DNA from: Bacteroidales bacterium
GTDB lineage: Bacteria > Bacteroidota > Bacteroidia > Bacteroidales > UBA7960
Assembly (NCBI GenBank): GCA_003557805.1
Contig: PWNY01000052.1
Coordinates: 1 to 6,693, forward strand
Direction of reading: 5' to 3'
DNA length: 6,693 bases
The position numbers and the translations under genes are program-made. Under the pieces are notes generated by a model. The model had not been told where the DNA came from. It did no database searches and worked only from the letters and a program-made list of their open reading frames with translations. Below are positions 6,458-6,693 of this stretch, piece after piece. Each line of letters opens with the position of its first letter. Position 1 is the first letter of the stretch.

Positions 6458-6472
6458 GAACAATAGTTGTTC
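6458..6472. promoter_or_regulatory. 15-bp palindrome overlapping the -33 element (candidate operator)
   Basis: GAACAA and TTGTTC are perfect 6-bp arms around TAG, and the right arm contains the TTG of the predicted -33 element. A dimeric protein bound here would compete with RNA polymerase, so repression is the simplest reading. The regulator is unknown. Confidence 0.45.
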
Positions 6473-6495
6473 GCTCACGTACACAACTAACTTTG
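6467..6495 (+). promoter_or_regulatory. Bacteroidetes-type promoter for the right-edge secreted protein
   Basis: TAACTTTG at 6488-6495 matches TAnnTTTG at every defined position. TTG at 6467-6469 gives an 18-nt spacer, close to ideal. Transcription would start near 6501, leaving a leader of about 110 nt before the ATG at 6611. Confidence 0.6.
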
Positions 6496-6570
6496 TATTT
6501 ATTGTTTTGCCTGATGTATAAATAATACAAGTAGATAGTAATCAGTTTATAATTGCATCCGGGTACGGTA

Positions 6571-6601
6571 TTTGATAAACCATTGTCAATCCTTTATCAA
6601 A
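6571..6601. promoter_or_regulatory. 31-bp near-perfect palindrome just before the start codon
   Basis: Nine-bp outer arms TTTGATAAA (6571-6579) and TTTATCAAA (6593-6601) enclose a smaller palindrome ATTG-T-CAAT on the same centre (6586). Of 15 base-pair positions around that centre, 13 are complementary; the only mismatches are two C/C pairs. It ends 9 nt before the ATG at 6611. It may be a DNA operator or, in the mRNA, a 9-bp stem with a 13-nt loop that limits ribosome access. Confidence 0.5.
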
Positions 6602-6610
6602 AATAAAATC

Positions 6611-6693
6611 ATGAAGACGGTAAATACGCTATTTATTCTTTTTATACTACTTCACGGATCAGACGGTTATGGTCAGGACTTCAGGAACAGCAA
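6611..6693 (+). CDS. Secreted protein of unknown function (N-terminal fragment)
   Basis: An open frame starts at ATG 6611 and runs off the right edge, showing 27 residues. It begins MKTVNTLFILFILLHG: a short basic start and a strongly hydrophobic core (7-14), ending in GYGQ with probable cleavage after Q22, a common Bacteroidetes signal-peptide ending. There is no lipobox cysteine in the visible part, so a secreted or outer-membrane protein is more likely than a lipoprotein. The start is supported by the signal peptide and by a matching promoter upstream. The mature part (DFRNS onward) is too short to assign a family. The palindromes ahead of it suggest controlled expression. Confidence 0.65.
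   Translation, partial: MKTVNTLFILFILLHGSDGYGQDFRNS

Larger units (their letters stand above)
6342..6517. repeat. Distant 12-bp inverted pair bounding 176 bp
   Basis: ACATCAGGCAAA at 6342-6353 is the exact reverse complement of TTTGCCTGATGT at 6506-6517. The two copies bound a 176-bp stretch flanked on both sides by ATAA, in AT-rich surroundings. It could be a small non-autonomous element with terminal inverted repeats, or two sites for one regulator. There is no transposase, and the flanking 4-bp match is poor evidence for target duplication. Confidence 0.35.
6163..6610. other. 448-bp divergent intergenic region, gene-free but rich in inverted repeats
   Basis: No convincing coding sequence is present on either strand. 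The stretch separates the minus-strand deoxyribosyltransferase-like gene from the plus-strand gene at the right edge. It holds at least four inverted repeats (6280-6297, 6412-6439, 6458-6472, 6571-6601), a distant 12-bp inverted pair (6342-6353 with 6506-6517) and one good plus-strand promoter. An imperfect hairpin with a four-A loop lies at 6182-6199, within the probable leader of the minus-strand gene. No tRNA, known riboswitch core or CRISPR repeat was recognised. Confidence 0.7.

Overview
The window looks like a piece of a chromosome from a Bacteroidetes bacterium (Bacteroidota, probably a Bacteroidales/Marinilabiliales-type lineage). Grounds: the RhlE-type DEAD-box helicase and FecA-type TonB-dependent receptor resemble those of that phylum; start codons mostly lack a strong Shine-Dalgarno sequence; secreted proteins have short hydrophobic leaders, one ending in Gly-Gln; and several intergenic stretches carry the Bacteroidetes -7 promoter motif TAnnTTTG. 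The species cannot be named from the sequence alone.

Layout. (1) 1-800, minus strand: the first 266 codons of a DEAD-box RNA helicase (rhlE-like), cut by the left edge. (2) 801-1075: divergent intergenic region with a well-formed minus-strand promoter, a perfect 12-bp inverted repeat over its upstream half, and a GC-rich leader hairpin just before the helicase start. (3) 1076-3193, plus strand: a complete FecA-type TonB-dependent outer-membrane receptor. (4) 3194-3303: short gap with a 14-bp tandem direct repeat. (5) 3304-5358, plus strand: a complete superfamily 1 ATPase with the architecture of HelD, the RNA-polymerase-recycling motor. (6) 5390-5791 and 5848-6162, minus strand: a two-gene unit, convergent with helD, encoding a nucleoside 2-deoxyribosyltransferase-like protein (upstream) and a YjbQ/UPF0047 protein (downstream). 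(7) 6163-6610: 448 bp without a gene but rich in palindromes, with a good plus-strand promoter. (8) 6611-6693, plus strand: the first 27 codons of a secreted protein, cut by the right edge.

How the genes fit together. Two genes act on RNA or transcription (an RNA-remodelling helicase and an RNA polymerase recycling ATPase). They flank an outer-membrane nutrient receptor with no transport partner in the window. The deoxyribosyltransferase-like/YjbQ pair suggests small-molecule (nucleotide or cofactor) metabolism, but no substrate can be read from the sequence. Most of the window is ordinary housekeeping or accessory content. No CRISPR array, insertion sequence, tRNA or rRNA was seen. The most unusual material is regulatory: the palindromes at 952-985, 6458-6472 and 6571-6601, the repeat before helD, and the distant 12-bp inverted pair at 6342/6517. 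The less typical proteins are HelD in a Gram-negative context and YjbQ with an altered family motif.
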